In this document: positions 1 to 14,140 of the stretch, one piece after another
Layout: each line of letters starts with the position of its first letter
Position numbering within the stretch: position 1 is the first letter of the stretch
Source: an uncultured Pseudomonadales bacterium
GTDB lineage: Bacteria > Pseudomonadota > Gammaproteobacteria > Pseudomonadales > Azotimanducaceae
Length of the DNA: 64,000 nt
Direction: 5' to 3'
NCBI GenBank assembly: GCA_958296165.1
Contig: OY282447.1
Location: 3,472,001-3,536,000, forward strand
Translations under genes and position numbers: made by a program
The notes under the pieces: model-generated
The model's database searches: none
Seen by the model: the letters and a program-made list of their open reading frames with translations, nothing else
What the model was told of the DNA's origin: nothing

Positions 1-1
1 C

Positions 2-1108
<1,107 letters not shown>

Positions 1109-1161
1109 GCTCCGCTTGGCGTGCCGCACAGCCGTCCGCGGTGGCCGCGCCCTATTTCATT

Positions 1162-1193
1162 GCGGTAACTTGATAATATAGATATGTTACCGC
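1162..1193 (+). promoter_or_regulatory. Perfect inverted repeat over the abiE promoter, likely AbiEi operator
   Basis: GCGGTAAC at 1162-1169 and GTTACCGC at 1186-1193 form a perfect 8-base inverted repeat ending one base before the abiEi start codon. The spacer holds a -10-like GATAAT at 1172-1177. AbiEi antitoxins of known systems autorepress by binding inverted repeats in their own promoter. The position implies a very short or absent 5' leader. Confidence 0.65.
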
Positions 1194-1194
1194 C

Positions 1195-1830
1195 ATGAAC
1201 TTTCGAGAACTCGTCGAAATCGTCGGTTCGGCCCCTGTCTTTGAAACTGGCCTGCTGGTCGCTGGCCCGGTCGATCCGGACGGCATCCGCAGCCAGCTCT
1301 CGCGCTGGATTCGAGGCGGCCGCATCCTGCAACTCCGGCGGGGGCTCTACGCGCTGGCGCCGCCTTGGCGGCAGCGCATTCCGCATCCGTTCCTGGTGGC
1401 GAATCGACTAACCCGTGGTTCCTACGTGAGCGGTGCCGCGGCACTGGCTCACGCCCACGCCATTCCGGAATACGTCGCGGAAGTCACCAGCGTCACTACC
1501 GGTCGCCCACAAAGCCGAACGAACGCCTATGGCCGATTTTCCTTTCGTCACCTGAAAGGAGACCTGTTCTTCGGCTATCGTCTGCTGGACGTGGGCGACG
1601 ATCAGCAAGCCTTTGTCGCCACGCCGGAGAAGGCGCTGCTCGATGTCATCCACCTGCACCCGGGTGGCGACAGTCCGGCCTACCTTGAAGCACTGCGCCT
1701 CGATTACGGCGTGTTCTGCCTGGAAACACTGGCGCAAATAGCCGCTCGCAGCCGCTCGCCGAAGCTCTTGCGAGCCGCCCAGAGCGTTCGCCGCTTGGCC
1801 GCCGAAACGCCCAGATACCGTCCGCTGTGA
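1195..1830 (+). CDS. abiEi: AbiEi-type antitoxin, type IV toxin-antitoxin repressor
   Basis: A 211-residue protein with the AbiEi layout: an N-terminal winged-helix region (about residues 15-55, LSRWIRGGRILQLRRGLYAL) that binds the operator, then a C-terminal domain with SYVSGAAALAHAHAIPEY and TPEKALLDVIHLHP, typical of this antitoxin family. In known AbiE systems it represses the operon and neutralises AbiEii without stable complex formation. It overlaps the toxin gene by four bases (GTGA), so the two are translationally coupled. The pair sits between mmsA and ygfZ flanked by a direct repeat, a sign of insertion as a unit. Confidence 0.85.
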   Translation: MNFRELVEIVGSAPVFETGLLVAGPVDPDGIRSQLSRWIRGGRILQLRRGLYALAPPWRQRIPHPFLVANRLTRGSYVSGAAALAHAHAIPEYVAEVTSVTTGRPQSRTNAYGRFSFRHLKGDLFFGYRLLDVGDDQQAFVATPEKALLDVIHLHPGGDSPAYLEALRLDYGVFCLETLAQIAARSRSPKLLRAAQSVRRLAAETPRYRPL

Positions 1831-2627
1831 AGGACTACCTTAAAGAACTGGTGCAAGACTATTCGCCGGTGCGAGCGCGGAACCTGGTGCGCGAATACCT
1901 GCAGGCTCGCATCCTCCGTGCGATGCAGGGGGCGTGGGCCATGTCGTCGCTGGCTTTTCAGGGTGGCACCTGCCTGCGCTTTCTGTATGCGCTGCCGCGC
2001 TACTCCGATGACTTGGACTTTACGTTGGAGCAGCACCGAGAACGCTACGACTTGTCGAAATATCTGCAGGCTGTTCAGGACGAACTCGCCGCAGAGCAGT
2101 ATCGAGTCGATCTGCGCGTCCGGGAACATCGTGCCGTTCACAGCGGTCTGGTGCGCTTTCCGGGACTACTTCACGAGCTTGGGCTGTCGCCGCACTCGGC
2201 GGAAGTGCTCGCCATCAAGATCGAAGTAGACACCAATCCGCCGCAAGGCGCTCGTACCGACGTCCGTTTGGTGCGTCGCCACGTGATGCTGCGGCTGCAT
2301 CACCACGACCAGGCCACGCTGCTTGCCGGCAAGCTGCACGCCGTGTTGCAGCGCGGCTACGCCAAGGGCCGCGACCTCTACGACTTGATCTGGTACTTGA
2401 GCGATCCGGACTGGCCGGCACCCAATCTCGACTTGTTGAACGCAGCGCTGCGGCAAAGTGGCTGGCAACACGGCGCAATGAGCCGGCACACTTGGCGGGG
2501 GGCAGTGCGCCAGCGGCTGGACACGATGGATTGGAGCAAGGTGGCGTTGGATGTCGGCCAGTTTCTGGAGAACCAAAGCGATTTGGGCCTTGTAACGAAA
2601 GACAACGCCCTGCGCTTGCTGCCCTAG
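1827..2627 (+). CDS. abiEii: AbiEii-type nucleotidyltransferase toxin
   Basis: A 266-residue protein starting at GTG inside the antitoxin stop. The nucleotidyltransferase signature is visible near residues 47-70: FQGGTCLRFLYALPRYSDDLDF, with the GG pair and the DDLDF acid cluster for metal and nucleotide. Further on, AIKIEVDTNPP and HDQATLLAGKLHAVLQRGYAKGRDLYDL match the AbiEii/AbiGii family. Characterised relatives are reported as nucleotidyltransferase toxins (GTP-binding or tRNA-modifying) causing reversible growth arrest and sometimes phage abortive infection. All key residues are present, so the toxin looks functional. Confidence 0.87.
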   Translation: MKDYLKELVQDYSPVRARNLVREYLQARILRAMQGAWAMSSLAFQGGTCLRFLYALPRYSDDLDFTLEQHRERYDLSKYLQAVQDELAAEQYRVDLRVREHRAVHSGLVRFPGLLHELGLSPHSAEVLAIKIEVDTNPPQGARTDVRLVRRHVMLRLHHHDQATLLAGKLHAVLQRGYAKGRDLYDLIWYLSDPDWPAPNLDLLNAALRQSGWQHGAMSRHTWRGAVRQRLDTMDWSKVALDVGQFLENQSDLGLVTKDNALRLLP

Positions 2628-2688
2628 CCGTCCGTTGCCGCTGGCACGGAAGCGCTGACAGACTCGACGCGCTGGTTCGGTCTCCGGC

Positions 2689-2759
2689 CGGCCGAATATG
2701 ACGATCAAGCTGCGCTGAGCTCCGCTTGACGCAACGCACAGCCGCCCGCAATAGCCGCT
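2689..2759 (+). repeat. Direct repeat copy B (ygfZ 3' end)
   Basis: Second copy of the repeat at 1078-1148. It contains a relic of the mmsA 3' end, including its stop codon at 2716-2718, and on the minus strand the true 3' end of ygfZ. Removing one copy and the AbiE pair would leave mmsA and ygfZ convergent with 3' ends overlapping by about 14 bases. Confidence 0.85.
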
Positions 2760-3457
2760 CCCGGCTCGCCGCGCACGGCAGCAAGCACGGCCTTTTCGCC
2801 ACTGGCAACCACCGTGCCGACCTTTCTGCCGTCGACGAGAACATCGGCGCCGATGGCAGGCAAGCCAGCCTCGCAATCGTAGCGGCACAGCGTTTGCTTC
2901 ACCTGGCCAAGGTGTTCGGCGCGGGCGACCACCTCTTGGCCGAGATAGCAGCCTTTGGAGAAACTCACCGCACCCATGTGCGTAAGACCGATCATCTGCG
3001 GCAGGAACGCTTCGGAGACGGCCTTGGCCACCACCACGAAACCGGTATGCACGCAGGCGTCGGCGAATCCGATGTGGCCGCTAGCGCCGGCACCAAAAGT
3101 TGCGAACCATCCTGTCGGCGGCAGTTCGACGGCATCTGGCGAGCGCTGCCGTTGGGAGAACGACACGCCAGCATCATCCCGGCGCAGCTTGGACTTGGCG
3201 AACAGCAAGTACTTGGCGAGGCTCGCCGCGCAATCTTCGGCAACGCTGGCGTGGATCAGCAGACGAACGCAGGTAGGTTCTCCGAGTGCCCAGCCGCTCG
3301 CCAACACGCGGCCCTTGAGATTGCAGTAGGCCATCGGCAGGGCTATTTCGGGGCGCAGATCGTCGAGGTCGGCCGTTACGTAGCCTTGCAGGAACGTTGC
3401 TGCGTCCGGCCCCTCGAGAACCAGCGTGGCGAAACTGTCTGCGGTAGTTGACATCAT
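2705..3457 (-). CDS. ygfZ: YgfZ/GcvT-like folate-binding tRNA modification protein
   Basis: A 250-residue YgfZ-family protein. The family signature is visible as SKGCYLGQEVVAR, with the conserved cysteine. YgfZ binds tetrahydrofolate and supports Fe-S enzymes, including MiaB-dependent tRNA modification. The start is taken at the first of two adjacent ATG codons (MMSTTADSF), because the upstream part of the open frame has no homology and would overlap the divergent receptor gene. Its last codons lie in repeat copy B, so the AbiE insertion left the gene intact. The divergent promoter region with the next gene is about 130 bases. Confidence 0.85.
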   Translation of the reverse strand: MMSTTADSFATLVLEGPDAATFLQGYVTADLDDLRPEIALPMAYCNLKGRVLASGWALGEPTCVRLLIHASVAEDCAASLAKYLLFAKSKLRRDDAGVSFSQRQRSPDAVELPPTGWFATFGAGASGHIGFADACVHTGFVVVAKAVSEAFLPQMIGLTHMGAVSFSKGCYLGQEVVARAEHLGQVKQTLCRYDCEAGLPAIGADVLVDGRKVGTVVASGEKAVLAAVRGEPGAAIAGGCALRQAELSAA

Positions 3458-3589
3458 GGCAGCGGTGCAAAGACGCGCATAGTGTAGCAACCGCTCGCCA
3501 CCGCTGCCGTCCAAGGACCGTGTGCGCACTGGCATGAAGTCATCCTGTCGCCAAGGTACGCTGTGCGTCGTATCGTATGAGTGACGGTC

Positions 3590-5870
3590 ATGAACCGCAT
3601 CTGCTTCGTCTTCGCAACACTCTTTCTGTCCGCTCCGCCCGCTCTGTCCGCTCCTTCCGATGCGACGCAGGCGCACGCCCCGTTGGAGGAGATCGTCGTC
3701 ATGGCGCAGAGGCGGGAGCAGAGCCTGCAGGACGTGGGCATTGCGGTGACGGCTCTCAGCGGCGAGCAGATCGAGCAGCTCGGCATCGTCAACAGCACCG
3801 ACGTGGCGGCCATGACGCCGGGGCTGAACTACACCGTCCCCAACGGGGAGTCCAGCCAGATCAACTTCTTCCTGCGCGGCGTGGGCCTGAACGACTTTGC
3901 GGACGCCAACGAAAACCCGGTGGCGGTCTATGTGGATGAAATCTACCGGCCGGCGATGGGCGGCTTGAGTTTCCAACTGTTCGACATGGATCGCGTGGAG
4001 GTGCTGCGGGGGCCGCAAGGCTCCCTGTTCGGGCGCAACACCACCGGCGGTTTGGTGCACTACCTCACCAGAAGGCCCACCCAGGAGTTGGACGGCTATG
4101 TCGATGTGGCCGGGGGTTCATTCAATGAGTTGAAGTTGGAGGGCGCCATCGGCGGCGGTCTTGGCAAGAGCGCCAGGCGGCTGTCCGCCGCCAGGCACAA
4201 GCACGACGGCTACACCAAGAACAGGGTTGGCACTACAACGAGACGGACGCCGTCGCCCTGCGCGGACAGTTCGCGTTCGAGCCGTCCGACGGTTTCGACG
4301 GGCTCTTCAACGCCTACTACTCAGACAACGACGCCGCAGTCGGCGCGTGGCAGCACCAAGCCACCAAGCTGGATGCCAATGGCGAAAGCGTTCCACTCGG
4401 CCCCACCGAGCAGACCATTTCCGTGGACTGCCTGGCCGATGGCGTATCCAACGCCGAGGACAAGCGCCCTGCGCCGGGGGCGGACTGCTTCGGCTATCGG
4501 GACACGGATGGCGACCCCCATGCCGGGGACTACGACCGCGACGGGCGCGTCGAGGTGGAAACCGTCGGAGCGTCGTTGACCTTGAACTGGCGCCTGAACG
4601 ACCGGGTCACCGTCACCTCCATCACAGGCTTGCAGAACGTGGAACGCCTGCAGTCTGAGGACACCGAGGCCGGCCCCTTGCCGCTGATCTTGCCCACCTT
4701 CCGGGCACAGACCGAAACCTTCACCGAGGAGCTGCGCGTTGCTGGCGGCTCGGCGCGGTTCCTTTGGCTGGCCGGCGTCTACTACTTCGACAACAAGGTG
4801 GACGGCCGCTACAGCCTGGATCTGCGCAACTTGGACTTCGTGTACTTCCAGGCCAATTACATACAAGACACCCAATCCGCCGCCATTTTCGGCCATGTGG
4901 AGTTCGACCTAAACCACGCTTGGACGTTGATTGCCGGCCTGCGCAGCGCCACTGAGGAAAAGCAGCTGAACTACCTGAACGTGGACACTGCCGGCTTCTT
5001 CACCAACGTGGTCGGCCTGCCCAACAACGTCGCCTTCGATTTCGACGCCGACAGCGTTGGGCACTTGGCCAAGCACGACAACAACAGCGTCAGCGGCAAG
5101 GTGGGGATCGATTGGCGGCCAAGTGAGGATGTGCTGGTCTACGGCAGCATTTCCCAGGGCGTGAAGTCGCCCGGCTTCAACGTCGGCTTCCTAGACGGCA
5201 ACTTGATCTTCGCCAGCAACACGGCCGAGACCATCCCCTACAACGGCGAAACCCTGACCAGCTACGAAGTGGGCTTCAAGTCCGGTTTCGCTGGCGGGCG
5301 AGTGCGGCTGAACGGCAGCGCCTTCCGCTACGACTATCAGGACTTCCAGACCGCTTCGAACTGCTCAATCAGGTGATCTTCAACGCGGACGCGAAGATGT
5401 TGGGCGCCGAACTGGAGCTGCAGGCATCCCCAGCCCAAGGCTTGAACGTCATTCTGGGGTTGGCTGTTCTGAACGCGGAGGCCCAGAACATCCCCGGCCC
5501 GCAAGGCGGCAGCTTCAACCGCACTCTCGTGGCGGCGCCCGAGTTCTCGGCCACCGCTCTGGTGCGCTACGAGTGGCCGGCCTTGGGCGGCAACCTGGCC
5601 GTGCAGGTGTGGGGCAGCTACCAGAGTTCCGTGTACTACGACATCCAGAACGTGCCGGTCTCCAAGCAAGGCAGCTACGGGCAGGGCAACCTGCGCGTCG
5701 CCTACAGCGACGCCGCGCAGCGTTGGGAGGCGGCGGCCTTCGTCCACAACGTCACAGATCAAGAGTATCTAAGCTACACGTTCGACTTCACCGCCTCCTT
5801 CGGCTTCAACCAGCAGGCATACGGCAAGCCCAGATGGGCAGGGGTGAGTTTCCGCTACTGCATTCAGTAG
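3590..5870 (+). pseudogene. TonB-dependent receptor, broken by two frameshifts
   Basis: An outer-membrane TonB-dependent receptor of about 760 residues in three frames. A signal peptide (MNRICFVFATLFLSAPPALSA) is followed by a TonB-box-like EEIVVMAQRREQSLQDV, the plug domain with FLRGVGLNDFA and VEVLRGPQGSLFGRNTTGG, and barrel segments ending in KPRWAGVSFRYCIQ. The frame changes near 4225-4235 (after HDGYTKNR, resuming at GWHYNETDAVALRG) and near 5345-5360 (resuming at RFELLNQVIFNADAK). Each is consistent with loss of a single base. The substrate cannot be told; the plug resembles the large sub-family of TonB receptors of marine proteobacteria. Confidence 0.85.
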
Positions 5871-5947
5871 GGCCGTCAACGCGCCGCCTGATGACTAGCG
5901 GCAACCATCCTGCTGCTTGCCTGTCAGCCCTTGCGCCTTTGCCTGCG

Positions 5948-6133
5948 CAGGGCGATTGCATTAGGACATAAAATGTCGTCTCGTCGCCCAAAAGGCACGC
6001 CGAACAGTGGCAAGCGACCCCTCAAAACCGTCTTGTCAGCCCCATTTCGGGCGTTTTGGAGGTGAAATCGGCCCCGGCCGGGGGGCTGTTTGGCCACATA
6101 ACCCACCAAAGATTCCCAAATGCAATCGCCCTG
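5948..6133. mobile_element. 186-bp MITE-like element with 15-base inverted ends
   Basis: The ends are CAGGGCGATTGCATT and its reverse complement, and further scattered matches follow inward. The element is flanked by a perfect 10-base direct repeat, TTTGCCTGCG, at 5938-5947 and 6134-6143. It has no coding potential. Small size, terminal inverted repeats and a target duplication define a miniature inverted-repeat element. A duplication of 9-10 bases would fit mobilisation by an IS4-type transposase, but no matching full-length parent is in the window. Confidence 0.75.
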
Positions 6134-6150
6134 TTTGCCTGCGCCGTTAG

Positions 6151-7329
6151 GGAAGGTCTGAACAAGTGTCTGCGATGCTGTGACAATAGGCGCGTTGACC
6201 ACTGGGAGAGGCATTCGATGACGGAAGCGGCACAGTCGACGTTCGCGGAGTTGGAGTACGCGGCGAAGAAGCGGAAGACGCGGCGGGAGAGGTTCCTGGA
6301 GCGGATGGAGGGGCTGGTTCCGTGGTCGGAGCTGGAGGAGGCGATTCGTCCGCACTGTCCGAAGGCGGGCCGCGGTCGCCGGCCGTACGCGCCGTCGTCG
6401 ATGCTGCGGGTGCATTGCGCGCAGCTGTTCCACGACCTGAGCGATCCGGCGATGGAGGACATGCCGTACGAGGTGGAGTCGGTGCGCCGGTTCGCGGGTC
6501 CGGGCTGTCGGCGCTGCCGGACGAGACGACGATCCCGACTTCCGGCATCTGCTGGAGAGGCACGGCCTGGGGGAGAAGCTGCTGTCGGCGATCGACGCGA
6601 GCCTGTCGTCGCGCGGTCTGGCGCTGCGGGAGGGGACGGCGATGGACGCGAGCCTGGCGGAGGCGCCGTCGTCGACGAAGAACCGTTCGGGGAAGCGGGA
6701 TCCCGAGATGCGTCGGACGAGGAAGGGGAGCCAGTGGCACTTCGGGATGAAGATGCACGTCGGGGCGGACGCGGAGACGGGGGTGTCGCACAGCTTCGCG
6801 GCGACGGCGGCGAACGAGTCGGACGTGGCGCGCGCGCACCGTCTTCCGCGCGGCGGCGAGCGGCGCGTCTGGGCGGACGCGGGCTGCCGGGGGGTGGAGA
6901 AGCGGGAGGAGAACCAGGGCCGCGGCGTGGACTGGCAGGTGGCGATGCGTCCGGGCCTGCGGCGGCAGCTGGAGGCCGGCGGCGAGGCGGCGCTGCGGGA
7001 GAAGGAGAAGGCGTCGGTCCGCGCCAAGGCGGAGCATCCGTTCTTCTACGTGAAGCGGATGTTCGGCTACGGCAAGGTTCGCTGCCGGGGGCTGCACGAG
7101 AACGCGCAGCGGATCGCGCTGCTGCTGGGCTTCGCCAACCTGCTGATCGCCGAGCGGAGTCTGGCGGCGTGACCGCGGCGCCCGCGCGCCCGGAGGGCGG
7201 CCGAAGCGCCGGAAACGGCGGAGAAAAGGCCGGAATCGGGCCGTCTTTTGGCCGCCTGGCACGGAAGCGATCCGAAAACCGCCTCTGGGCCACTTCCGGC
7301 GGTCGATTGGCGCTTTGTTCAGACCTTCC
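6151..7329 (+). mobile_element. IS5-family insertion sequence, 1179 bp, inactive
   Basis: Terminal inverted repeats GGAAGGTCTGAACAA at 6151-6165 and its complement at 7315-7329 are perfect over 15 bases. A four-base target duplication TTAG (6147-6150 and 7330-7333) matches the YTAR target of the IS5 family. The element lies 18 bases beyond the MITE and about 90 bases before pyrG. It carries one transposase gene, now frameshifted. Confidence 0.9.
6218..7172 (+). pseudogene. IS5-family transposase with two frameshifts
   Basis: Starts at ATG in MTEAAQSTFAELEYAAKKRK; the N-terminal WSELEEAIRPHCPKAGRGRR and DPAMEDMPYEVESVRRFAG match IS5-group transposases. The frame changes near 6500 (to GLSALPDETTI) and again near 6535 (to FRHLLERHGLGEKL), each by one base within a GC run. 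The DDE-domain half then reads cleanly from about MDASLAEAPSSTKN to IALLLGFANLLIAERSLAA. Neither half alone makes a complete DDE enzyme, so the element is probably not self-mobile. Confidence 0.85.
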
Positions 7330-7392
7330 TTAGGGTTCAATCCGGCCTCGGAACGTGCTAGTGTGCAACGCCATCTTCCGGTGCGCGCTTGA

Positions 7393-9066
<1,674 letters not shown>

Positions 9067-9093
9067 CGGCGCACAACGCACACGGACGTGACC

Positions 9094-9966
9094 ATGCAAC
9101 TATGTACATTCGAGGTGGGCCTCAAGCAGCCGATCTTTCTGATCGCGGGGCCGTGCGTCATCGAATCGGAAGCGTTGGCGTTGGAGACTTCCTCCGCGCT
9201 CAAGGAGATCGCCGCCGCCATCAACGTGCCGTTCATCTACAAGAGCTCCTTCGACAAGGCCAACCGCTCGTCGCACGACAGCTATCGCGGCCCCGGCTTG
9301 GAAGAGGGCTTGCGCATCCTCGACCGCGTGCAGACCGAGGTGGGCGTGCCGGTGCTCACGGACGTCCACGAAGACACGCCCTTGGACGAAGTCGCGGACG
9401 TGGTCTCGGTACTGCAAACGCCCGCCTTCCTGTGCCGGCAGACCAACTTCATCCGCAACGTCGCCGCCTGCGGGCTGCCGGTGAACATCAAGAAGGGCCA
9501 GTTCCTAGCACCTGGCGACATGGCCCATGTCGTCGCCAAGGCGAAGGACGCCGGCAACGACAGGATCATGGTGTGCGAACGGGGCGCGAGCTTCGGCTAC
9601 AACAACTTGGTGTCGGACATGCGTTCGCTCGCCATCCTGCGCGACACCGGCTGCCCCGTGGTGTTCGACGCCACCCATTCCGTGCAGCAGCCGGGTGCGC
9701 TGGGCGGCAAGTCCGGCGGCCAGCGCGAGATGGTGCCCGTGCTGGCGCGTGCGGCCGTAGCCGCCGGCGTGGCCGGAGTATTCATGGAGAGCCATCCCAA
9801 TCCGCAGCAGGCGCTCTCCGACGGCCCCAACTGCTGGCCGCTGGCGATGATGGCGGAACTGCTCGAGGAGCTGGCCGCCATCGATGCATTGGTCAAGAGC
9901 CGGCGCTTTCTCGAGACGGCCGAGCTCGAAACCGCGGCGCCTGCAGCGGCCGAGCGAGCGGCCTAA
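9094..9966 (+). CDS. kdsA: 3-deoxy-8-phosphooctulonate (KDO-8-P) synthase
   Basis: Condenses phosphoenolpyruvate with arabinose-5-phosphate to KDO-8-phosphate for lipopolysaccharide inner core, in the cytoplasm. Motifs of the family are clear: [10 protein letters not shown] at the start, [12 protein letters not shown] for substrate binding, LTDVHE and [10 protein letters not shown]. There are 290 residues from ATG at 9094; a GTG two codons upstream is a possible alternative. The C-terminal tail rich in alanine and glutamate is slightly longer than usual. It starts 27 bases after pyrG and is followed three bases later by eno. Confidence 0.96.
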   Translation: MQLCTFEVGLKQPIFLIAGPCVIESEALALETSSALKEIAAAINVPFIYKSSFDKANRSSHDSYRGPGLEEGLRILDRVQTEVGVPVLTDVHEDTPLDEVADVVSVLQTPAFLCRQTNFIRNVAACGLPVNIKKGQFLAPGDMAHVVAKAKDAGNDRIMVCERGASFGYNNLVSDMRSLAILRDTGCPVVFDATHSVQQPGALGGKSGGQREMVPVLARAAVAAGVAGVFMESHPNPQQALSDGPNCWPLAMMAELLEELAAIDALVKSRRFLETAELETAAPAAAERAA

Positions 9967-11548
<1,582 letters not shown>

Positions 11549-11552
<4 letters not shown>

Positions 11553-12250
11553 CCGACTTCAACCTGCAAGGCATCGGCATGACCTCGCGCCGGACGCGCA
11601 ATCGTCTCGTGGAGCGGCTGCGCAGCGCTGGCATCGCCGACGAGCGTGTGCTCGACGCGATTGCCTCGGTGCCGCGCCACATCTTCATCGACGAGGCGCT
11701 GGCGCACTTGGCGTACGAGGACAGCGCGTTGCCCATCGGCCACAGCCAGACCATTTCGCAACCGTACATCGTTGCCGCCATGACAGCCGCGATCCTAGCC
11801 GGCGGCAGGCGCAGCGGCCGAACGCCGCGGCCGAGCGGCGCTTCGCCGCGCAAGGTGCTGGAGATAGGCACTGGTTCGGGCTACCAAACGGCGGTGCTGG
11901 CTACGCTCGTTGAGACGGTGTATTCGGTGGAACGCATCGGCGCCTTGCTCGGCCGGGCGCGCGAACGCCTGCAGGCGCTCTCCATTCGCAACGTGAGCTT
12001 CAAGCATGCCGACGGCAGCCTCGGCTGGCCCGAATTGGCGCCGTTCGACGCCGTGCTGGTGACCGCCGGCGCCAGCCACGTGCCGGATGCGTTGATGGAG
12101 CAGATGGCCGACGGCGCCCCGCTGGTCATCCCGGTCGGCGGCGGCGATGTGCAGCAATTGATGCTTTTCGAGCGCAACGGCGACGCTTGGCGGCAGCAGA
12201 CGTTGGAGGATGTCCGCTTCGTGCCGTTGCTGCGCGGCACGCGATCGTGA
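11549..12250 (+). CDS. pcm: Protein-L-isoaspartate O-methyltransferase
   Basis: A 233-residue class I methyltransferase that repairs isoaspartyl residues using S-adenosylmethionine. [31 protein letters not shown] is the substrate-loop signature, and [16 protein letters not shown] is motif I for SAM. A proline- and arginine-rich insertion (about residues 86-98) just before motif I is longer than in most relatives. The gene directly follows ftsB with a four-base overlap; ispD, ispF, truD and surE, which lie between ftsB and pcm in E. coli, are absent here. Confidence 0.94.
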
Positions 12251-13194
12251 CTAACCCGGCACCGTCAAGCGGCACCGCAGCGCCGCCGCCAGGGGTCCCG
12301 CCGGCATCCATGCCGGGCCTGTTCGCGCGCGGCTTGGCGATGGGCGTGGCGGAGGTGATTCCGGGCATCTCCGGTGGCACCGTCGCCTTCGTAACCGGCA
12401 TCTACGAGCGGCTCGTGAAGTCTCTGGCGTCGTTTTCGCATCGCTCCCCGGCGCTCTTGCTGCGCGGCGATTGGCGCACCTTCGTGCGCGAGCACGATAT
12501 CGGCTTCCTGCTGCTCTTGGGTGCCGGCATGGCGACCAGCTTCATCGTTGTGGCAAACATCATCCAAGGGCTTCTGGAAAGCCACGGCATTTACGTATTC
12601 GGCTTGTTCTTCGGGCTGATCGCCGGCGCCGTGCTGCACGTTGGCCGGCAAGTGCGCTGGCCCTGGCTGCTGTGCATGGGCTTGGCGGGGCTTTTGGCAG
12701 GCGTGGCGATGGGCGTGTTGTTCGAGCCGCGCGATGGCGGTGCCGAGGCCAGCATGGTGGCCTTCTTCGCGGTCGGGGCGCTTGCCGCCATGGCGTGGAT
12801 CCTGCCGGGCGTGTCCGGTTCGTTCGTGCTGTTGCTGCTTGGCTTCTACAAGCCGCTGTTGGATGCGCTCCACGATGTCGAGTGGACGACGTTGGGGGTC
12901 TTCGCCGGCGGTTTGGCGCTGGGCTTGCTCACCTTCAGCAAACTTCTGGCGCGGCTGCTCGCGCTGGTGCGACAACCGCTGCTGGCTTTGTTAACCGGCT
13001 TTCTGGCCGGATCGCTGACTCAGATTTGGCCTTGGCGGCGCGTGACGCCTGCAGAAGAACCGCTTCTGCTCGGCGTGGTCGCGGCCATGATCGCCGGCGC
13101 CTTGCTGGTCGGTGCGCTGGCGTTGCTTGCCGGTCGCAGTGGAGCGGGAGATTCCATTGGCAGCGAAAGCACGCGGCCGAGCGCCGGCCAGTAG
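12247..13194 (+). CDS. DUF368 membrane protein, PopT-like undecaprenyl-phosphate translocase
   Basis: A polytopic inner-membrane protein of about 315 residues with the paired DUF368 signatures [18 protein letters not shown] (N-terminal) and [17 protein letters not shown] (C-terminal), each in a re-entrant-like stretch of an inverted repeat, and about eight hydrophobic segments. Members of this family have been reported to recycle undecaprenyl phosphate across the membrane for cell-wall synthesis. The start is the GTG overlapping the pcm stop; an ATG at 12310 (MPGLFARG) is equally plausible and would drop a low-complexity tail. It overlaps the next gene. Confidence 0.85.
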   Translation: MTNPAPSSGTAAPPPGVPPASMPGLFARGLAMGVAEVIPGISGGTVAFVTGIYERLVKSLASFSHRSPALLLRGDWRTFVREHDIGFLLLLGAGMATSFIVVANIIQGLLESHGIYVFGLFFGLIAGAVLHVGRQVRWPWLLCMGLAGLLAGVAMGVLFEPRDGGAEASMVAFFAVGALAAMAWILPGVSGSFVLLLLGFYKPLLDALHDVEWTTLGVFAGGLALGLLTFSKLLARLLALVRQPLLALLTGFLAGSLTQIWPWRRVTPAEEPLLLGVVAAMIAGALLVGALALLAGRSGAGDSIGSESTRPSAGQ

Positions 13195-14038
13195 CGTCTT
13201 CGGCTACGCACGATTGGCGCTGGGCGGGGCGCTCGCCGCGCTCGCGCTGTCGTGCAATGCGCCGCACGGGCGAGCGCCTGTGGTGGATCGCTCCGTGACG
13301 CCGATGCCCCAAGACACGTACACGGTGCGCAAGAACGACACCCTCTATTCCATAGCTTGGCGACACAACTTGGAGTACAAGGCGCTTGCCGCGGCGAATG
13401 GCATCGCGCCGCCGTATACGCTCTATCCGGGCCAGCGCATCGAGCTGACGGCGACTGCGTCGGCACGCTCCGCGCCAGCGCAAACCCAGCCCACGCGGCG
13501 ACCAACGACAACAGCGCCAGCGCGGCGCCCGGCAGCTTCCAAACCTGCGCCAGCGAAACCGGCTGCGCCGCCGTCCGCAAGGCCGGCCCGCGCCGCCAAC
13601 CCACCGGCGCAGCCGCCGCCGACGCGGGCGACGACCACGCCGCGTCCTGCGCCGCCGGCCGCACCCTCGAAAGCCGCCACTGGAGGCTGGAGGCTGCCGG
13701 TGAGCGCCAGGCCGGAGCGGCGCTTCGGCGGCAGCTCCAAGGGCTATGACTACGCGCTCGCTCCGCAGACGCGGATCCGTGCCGCCGCCGGCGGTGATGT
13801 TGTGTATGCCGGCCCGGGCTTGGGAGGCTATCGGCACTTGGTGATCGTCAAAGTGAGCGAGCGCTACTTGGTGGCCTATGGCGTGAATGTTGCGCCAGCG
13901 CTTACCGAGGGCGAGAAAGTCGCCGCTGGCGGCACCATTGCCACCATCGGCGGCGGCGGCCCTGCCGCTGGCCGATTCCACTTCGAGATTCGCGATCGCG
14001 GCAAGCCGATCGACCCTCGCACGTTGATCGGCGGCTGA
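13157..14038 (+). CDS. nlpD: NlpD-like LysM/M23 murein hydrolase activator, probable lipoprotein
   Basis: TTG at 13157 is chosen because GGGAG lies seven bases upstream; it overlaps the DUF368 gene. An N-terminal hydrophobic segment ends in LALSC, a weak lipobox. A LysM domain follows (TYTVRKNDTLYSIAWRH to YPGQRIEL), then a long alanine-proline-threonine linker, then an M23 domain (about the last 110 residues). The M23 metal ligands are lost: SKGYDYA replaces the His-x3-Asp site and GRFHFEIR keeps only one histidine of His-x-His. This matches NlpD/EnvC proteins, which activate cell-division amidases rather than cut peptidoglycan. Linkage to pcm is as in E. coli, but no rpoS follows. Confidence 0.82.
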   Translation: MAAKARGRAPASSVFGYARLALGGALAALALSCNAPHGRAPVVDRSVTPMPQDTYTVRKNDTLYSIAWRHNLEYKALAAANGIAPPYTLYPGQRIELTATASARSAPAQTQPTRRPTTTAPARRPAASKPAPAKPAAPPSARPARAANPPAQPPPTRATTTPRPAPPAAPSKAATGGWRLPVSARPERRFGGSSKGYDYALAPQTRIRAAAGGDVVYAGPGLGGYRHLVIVKVSERYLVAYGVNVAPALTEGEKVAAGGTIATIGGGGPAAGRFHFEIRDRGKPIDPRTLIGG

Positions 14039-14140
14039 GGGGCGGCGCCGTCCGACTTGGCGGCGCAGGCCGTGCATGGGTTTCCCTCTGCATCCGGCCA
14101 ATTGGCATAATCCCCGCCTTGCTCTGATCGCCCGCAGCCC

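Noticed and set aside
2705..4060. Upstream extension of ygfZ to 4060
   Set aside because: It would run through the signal region of the divergent TonB receptor and lacks YgfZ similarity before MMSTTADSF.
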